From the NCBI GenBank assembly GCA_022787565.1, contig JALFVN010000028.1:124001-188000 (forward strand): a stretch of DNA of 64,000 bases, read 5' to 3'. The first letter of the stretch is position 1. Every line of letters starts with the position of its first letter. The notes beneath the pieces are model-generated. The model was not told the origin of the DNA, searched no databases, and worked only from the letters and a program-made list of their open reading frames with translations. Positions 60,278 through 64,000 of this stretch are shown in pieces. The DNA is from Clostridiales bacterium (lineage in GTDB: Bacteria; Bacillota; Clostridia; Oscillospirales; Oscillospiraceae). Both the position numbers and the translations under genes were made by a program.

Positions 60278-61429
60278 TCAGCAGATCACCTCGTTGTATG
60301 TGCCCAGATAGCGGAATTCCTCGCTCTCTGACTCCAGATCAAGAAACAGCTTTTCCATCTCCGGTGCATAAACGGAGGACTCGATATCAAAATAGAACAT
60401 AAACTCAAACTCCCGGTCCGGCAGGGGGCGGCTCTCCAGCTTGCGCAGGTTAATGCCCAGAGCATAGAACTTGGACAGCACGTTATACAACGAGCCGGGC
60501 TTGTGGGAGATGATCATCATAAAGGAGGTGCGGTCGGCCCCCGGGTAGATCTCCGGCTTTTTGGAGATGCAGATGAAGCGGGTGTAGTTATTGTCCTGGT
60601 CCTGCACATTGGCCTTCAGCGTCTGGAGTCCGTAATGCTCCGCACAGAAGCGGGAGGACAGAGCGGCCACGCCCGGGTCCTCGGACTGGGCCACCATTTT
60701 GGCCGCCACAGCGGTGTTCTCCACCACCGTGACCTTCACGCCCTTCATGGAGCCAAGAAAACCGGCACACTGGTTGATGGCCTGCTCGTGGGAGAAAATC
60801 TCCTTCACGTCGGAAAGCTTCGTGCCGTACTTTGCCAGCAGATTGTGGCTGACCTTCAGCCGGGCAGAGCGGACAATAGAGAAGTTATGCCGCAGCATCA
60901 GGTCATAAATGGTGTTGACGGAGCCGGCGGTGCTGTTTTCAATGGGCAGGATGCCATACTGGCACATACCGCTCTCCACCGCCTTGAACACGTTGTCAAA
61001 GCTCTTGAAATACATAATGCTGGGGGATTTGAAAATGCTGTCGCAGGCAATCTGGGAATAGGCCCCCTCAATGCCCTGGCAGGCCACCATGGCCCGCTGA
61101 GGGAAGAGCTTGGGCGTATTTTCCAGGGCTTCCTTCACGCCCTCGTAGACCTGGGACTTCTTGCCGGAACGGATATTCTGGTAGGACCGGCTGGCGGCCA
61201 TGATGGTGCGGAAAAGGGACTCGGTGTAGTCGGCAAACTCCTCCCCCGCCTCTTCGGCCACCCGGGCCAGCAGCGCCCGCTCCCGGCCCGGGGCCAGGGT
61301 GGGCATGTCGTGCTCTTTCTTATACGCGGCGATCTTATCCGACACCTGCATACGCTCCTTAAAGAGCGCGATCATTTTATCGTCGATCCGGTCGATCTCG
61401 CCTCTCAGCCGGTCAAGTTCGTTGTTCAT
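60278..61429 (-). CDS. pheA: Bifunctional chorismate mutase/prephenate dehydratase (P-protein)
   Basis: 383 residues. An AroQ-type chorismate mutase domain occupies about 1-90 (LDRLRGEIDRIDDKMIALFK). The prephenate dehydratase domain lies at about 110-285 (ACQGIEGAYSQIACDSIF, YGILPIENSTAGSVNTIYDL). A C-terminal ACT domain (about 300-375) carries ESRPLPDREFEFMFYFDIE, the usual phenylalanine feedback site. It takes chorismate to phenylpyruvate. Its place inside the shikimate operon links the common pathway to phenylalanine. Confidence 0.95.
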   Translation of the reverse strand: MNNELDRLRGEIDRIDDKMIALFKERMQVSDKIAAYKKEHDMPTLAPGRERALLARVAEEAGEEFADYTESLFRTIMAASRSYQNIRSGKKSQVYEGVKEALENTPKLFPQRAMVACQGIEGAYSQIACDSIFKSPSIMYFKSFDNVFKAVESGMCQYGILPIENSTAGSVNTIYDLMLRHNFSIVRSARLKVSHNLLAKYGTKLSDVKEIFSHEQAINQCAGFLGSMKGVKVTVVENTAVAAKMVAQSEDPGVAALSSRFCAEHYGLQTLKANVQDQDNNYTRFICISKKPEIYPGADRTSFMMIISHKPGSLYNVLSKFYALGINLRKLESRPLPDREFEFMFYFDIESSVYAPEMEKLFLDLESESEEFRYLGTYNEVIC

Positions 61430-61448
61430 GTTGATTATCTCCCCTCGA

Positions 61449-62528
61449 TCAGTTATCCAATATGGCGTCCAGCAGGGCGATGGCCGTTACCGCCTCTACC
61501 ACGGGCACGGCCCGGGGGACGATGCAGGGATCATGCCTGCCCACAACGCGAAGTTCCGTCTCCTCCATGGTGGAAAGCCGCACGCTCTGCTGGGGCCTGG
61601 CAATGGAGGGTGTGGGTTTGAAAGCGGCAGTGAATACAATGGGCATTCCGGTGCTGATACCGCCCAGTATTCCGCCCGCGTTATTGCTCAGGGTCTGTAT
61701 TTTCCCGTCTTTCACGGTGTAGGGGTCGTTGTTTTCCGCGCCTGTCAGCCTTGCGGCTTCAAAGCCCGCGCCAAATTCAATGCCCTTTACCGCCGGGATG
61801 CCGAAGATGGCGGAGGCGATCTTCCCGTCCAGGCCGCCGAAGAGCGCTCCGCCCAGGCCCACAGGGACGCCGGTGACGATACACTCCACCGTGCCGCCTA
61901 TGGAATCGCCCTCCGCCGAGGCGGCGAGGATCCGCTTTCGCATCTCCTCCCCTTTCTCCGCAGAGAGTGTGGGAAACTCCGCCCCTCTCACCCGGTCAAG
62001 GGCCTCCTGTGAGACCCCCATGGGGTCAAAAGCCTGGTCCTGTACATCGCCCACGGAGCGGATATGTGCCCCGATCTGTATGCCCTTTCGGGCAAGGATC
62101 TGAAGACAGATGCCCCCGGCGATACACAGCGGGGCCGTCAGTCTGCCGGAAAAATGGCCGCCGCCCCGCACGTCCTGAAAGCCGCCGAATTTCACCTGGG
62201 CCGGGTAGTCCGCGTGGGCGGGCCGGGGCGTCTCCTTCAAAAATTCATAATCCTTGGAGCGGGTATTGGTGTTTTCGATAATGGCCGCCAGAGGCGCGCC
62301 GCAGGTGATATCGTCAACCAGCCCGCAGAGGATCTTCACCTCGTCGGCCTCCCGCCGGGGCGTGGAAACCGGGCTTTTACCGGGAGCCCGGCGCTGCATG
62401 AAGCGGCCCAGCTCCTCCCGGTCCACCCGCTCTCCGGCGGGCAGGCCGTCCACGCATACGCCGATGGCCTCCGCGTGGGACTGGCCAAAAACCGAAACTT
62501 TGATTTTATTCCCCCAGGTCGAGGACAT
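61449..62528 (-). CDS. aroC: Chorismate synthase
   Basis: 359 residues. It converts EPSP to chorismate using reduced FMN. The family boxes are GQSHAEAIGVCVDGLPAGE, RRAPGKSPVSTPRREADEV, ARPGHAD-like RPAHADYPAQVKFG, and the C-terminal RHDPCIVPRAVPVVEA. ATG 62528 (MSSTWGNKIKV) gives the usual N-terminus and lies inside the end of aroA by 23 bases. An in-frame ATG 60 bases earlier is rejected. Confidence 0.96.
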   Translation of the reverse strand: MSSTWGNKIKVSVFGQSHAEAIGVCVDGLPAGERVDREELGRFMQRRAPGKSPVSTPRREADEVKILCGLVDDITCGAPLAAIIENTNTRSKDYEFLKETPRPAHADYPAQVKFGGFQDVRGGGHFSGRLTAPLCIAGGICLQILARKGIQIGAHIRSVGDVQDQAFDPMGVSQEALDRVRGAEFPTLSAEKGEEMRKRILAASAEGDSIGGTVECIVTGVPVGLGGALFGGLDGKIASAIFGIPAVKGIEFGAGFEAARLTGAENNDPYTVKDGKIQTLSNNAGGILGGISTGMPIVFTAAFKPTPSIARPQQSVRLSTMEETELRVVGRHDPCIVPRAVPVVEAVTAIALLDAILDN

Positions 62529-63744
62529 CCAGGTCACCTCCAAGTTCTCTGTATACCTGCCAGAAATCCGGGTAGGATTTCCGCACACACTCCGCGCCTT
62601 TCAGCAGCGTTTCCCCGCCTGGCGCGCAGGTAGCGGCTACGGCGCACATCATGGCGATCCGGTGGTCGTTGCAGCAGTCGATCACCGCGCCGCCCTTCAG
62701 CCTGTTAACGCCGCGGATCAGCAGGGCGTCGGGCAGTTCCTCCACTCTGGCTCCCATGGCGTTCAACGCGGCAGTGACGGCGGAGAGCCGGTCACTCTCC
62801 TTGATCCGGAGCCGGGCAGCACCGCATATGCGGCAGTCCCCTTTCCGCAATGCGGCCATGGCCGCCAGCGGCGGCACCAGATCCGGGCACTGGGATACGT
62901 CGATCTCCATGTTTCCCTCCTGGCTCAGCAGGGCCGCGAACTCCGCGATCCGTCTGTCGCCCTGGAGAGAGTGTTCATTCATGCCCTGGATCTCCACATC
63001 GCTGCCCAGATTCCTTGCAGCATACCAGAAGCCCGCCTGGGACCAATCTGCCTCCACGGATACCTCCATGGGCCGGTAGCTCTGCCCACAGACGGTGTAG
63101 CCGCCTTCGGACAGTTCTTCAACGCCGAGACCGGCTGCCGCCATAGCCTGTACGGTCATGCGGATATAGTCTTCCGATTCCAGGGCCGTGGTGGGGAGGA
63201 TCTTCGACTCTCCCTCCAGCAGAGGCAAAGCGAAGAGAAGCCCGGTGAAAAACTGGCTGGACACATTGCCGGGAAGCCGGTACTCCCCTGCTCTCAGCCG
63301 CCCTTCCACCTTGAGCGTATCGTCCTTTTGTTGGTATTTTATGCCCATCCGGTCAAACAGATCAAAATAGGGCTGTTGGGGCCGCTGCATCAGCCTGCCC
63401 CGGCCGGTAAACTCCGCGCCTCCCGCCACCGCCAGAGCGATAGGGATGAAAAAGCGCAGGGTGGAGCCGGATTCGCCGCAGTCCAGATGCGGCAGCGCCC
63501 CTGTATATTCCTTTCCGCCGATGCCCTCCACGGCGATGACGCCGCTCTCCCGCTCCGTCCAGCTTGCGCCCAGGGCGCTGATGCAGCTGAGCGTGGCGCG
63601 GATATCCTGTGAAAAGGCAATATTTTTAATGATGCTCCTGCCCTGGGCCAGGGCGGCGCAGATGATGAGTCTGTGTGCCTGACTTTTGCTGGGCGGCGGC
63701 GTCACCGCTCCGTGCAGGGACACAGGTCTGATCCTTACATCCAT
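62506..63744 (-). CDS. aroA: 3-phosphoshikimate 1-carboxyvinyltransferase (EPSP synthase)
   Basis: 412 residues. It joins PEP to shikimate 3-phosphate. Motifs include PPPSKSQAHRLIICAALA with the conserved Lys, DCGESGSTLRFFIPIALA, EADWSQAGFW, IKESDRLSAV and NDHRIAMMCAV. The start ATG 63744 is four bases after the aroB stop. Inspection of the region between Gly and Pro of the N-terminal motif cannot decide glyphosate class reliably. Confidence 0.96.
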   Translation of the reverse strand: MDVRIRPVSLHGAVTPPPSKSQAHRLIICAALAQGRSIIKNIAFSQDIRATLSCISALGASWTERESGVIAVEGIGGKEYTGALPHLDCGESGSTLRFFIPIALAVAGGAEFTGRGRLMQRPQQPYFDLFDRMGIKYQQKDDTLKVEGRLRAGEYRLPGNVSSQFFTGLLFALPLLEGESKILPTTALESEDYIRMTVQAMAAAGLGVEELSEGGYTVCGQSYRPMEVSVEADWSQAGFWYAARNLGSDVEIQGMNEHSLQGDRRIAEFAALLSQEGNMEIDVSQCPDLVPPLAAMAALRKGDCRICGAARLRIKESDRLSAVTAALNAMGARVEELPDALLIRGVNRLKGGAVIDCCNDHRIAMMCAVAATCAPGGETLLKGAECVRKSYPDFWQVYRELGGDLDVLDLGE

Positions 63745-63748
63745 GGCT

Positions 63749-64000
63749 TTATCTCTTTCCCAGGGCGATCAACTCGCCCAGTTGCTCAAATGGGGTTTTT
63801 TGCAGCGTACATACGCCGAAAGACTCCGGCAGCACCAGCGTGATGGTCCCGCCGCTGCGCTTTTTGTCTGAAACGGCCGCCTCAAGAAGGGCCTCCGCCG
63901 GGTATTCGCAGTCTTGGGGCAAGCCGAATTTTTTCAGCAGCAGCTCTGCCTTTTCCAGGCACTCTTCGTCGCATATGCCCTTTTTCCGGCAGGCCCGGAT
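63749..64000 (-). CDS. aroB: 3-dehydroquinate synthase, C-terminal part (partial)
   Basis: The minus strand is open from the window edge to TAA (63751-63749), 83 residues. The segment VSDKKRSGGTITLVLPESFG is the conserved C-terminal signature of AroB, which converts DAHP to 3-dehydroquinate with NAD and a metal. The N-terminus lies outside the window. It is the most upstream aromatic gene visible and is four bases from aroA. Confidence 0.93.
   Translation of the reverse strand: MRACRKKGICDEECLEKAELLLKKFGLPQDCEYPAEALLEAAVSDKKRSGGTITLVLPESFGVCTLQKTPFEQLGELIALGKR

Overview
The window looks like a chromosomal segment of an anaerobic, spore-forming Clostridia bacterium, most likely an Oscillospiraceae/Ruminococcaceae-type gut Firmicute. 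The evidence is the gene order tig-clpP-clpX-lon-engB, the order rimP-nusA-ylxR-ylxQ-infB-rbfA-nrnA-truB-ribF, an IspH/ribosomal protein S1 fusion, sporulation genes (GerW/YtfJ, a SpoIVFA/SpoIVFB-like pair, a GerMN-type lipoprotein), strong AGGAGG ribosome binding sites and a CIRCE operator. Base composition is fairly GC-rich by eye. No taxonomic search was possible.

Layout. 1-5.6 kb: tail of a probable solute-binding protein, a CIRCE-controlled Hsp20, an HdeD-like membrane protein, dUTPase, an alpha/beta hydrolase, an unrecognised HExxH protein and an ECF sigma factor with a DUF4179 partner. 5.6-12.7 kb (minus): ispH-S1, cmk, a flavoprotein, an RpiR regulator, an RluB-type pseudouridine synthase, a D,D-carboxypeptidase and gerW. 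12.7-16.3 kb: DUF2953, scpB, scpA, a site-2 protease and engB. 16.3-22.4 kb: lon, clpX, clpP, tig, with a hairpin-rich repeat between clpP and clpX. 22.4-30.4 kb: metallophosphoesterase, DUF1540, yraN, rnhB, ylqF, lepB, rplS, a radical-SAM pair and a SpoIVFB/SpoIVFA-like pair.

30.4-39.6 kb is the accessory part. It holds tRNA-Pro(CGG), a three-gene membrane/TetR cassette bracketed by two related 47-bp terminator-like repeats, a membrane-tethered LuxR-type regulator, a zinc-ribbon/lipoprotein cluster preceded by a perfect 22-bp palindrome, a 20-bp-period intergenic repeat array, an acyltransferase/zinc-ribbon fusion, and a YgjV-like gene whose leader has riboswitch-like architecture with an unknown ligand.

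39.7-49.6 kb: two tandem MgtC-like genes, a YjjG-type HAD phosphatase, murF, a TetR regulator, a Crp/Fnr-regulator plus oleate hydratase operon, a DEDDh exonuclease, a GerMN-like lipoprotein, a palindromic interspersed repeat, and an HTH protein ending in six 15-residue repeats. 49.6-57.6 kb (minus): the translation/ribosome-maturation operon from rimP to ribF, with a promoter and an intrinsic-terminator hairpin in its leader. 57.6-64 kb (minus): a VanY-like peptidase, then the aromatic operon aroB-aroA-aroC-pheA-aroE/aroK-aroQ, which covers most of the route from DAHP to chorismate and on to phenylpyruvate.

Most of the window is conserved housekeeping sequence. No phage, CRISPR array or complete transposon was seen. 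The best candidates for something undescribed are regulatory or repeat structures (the ygjV leader, the repeats, the internal S1 start) and the 33-37 kb LuxR/zinc-ribbon/lipoprotein neighbourhood.
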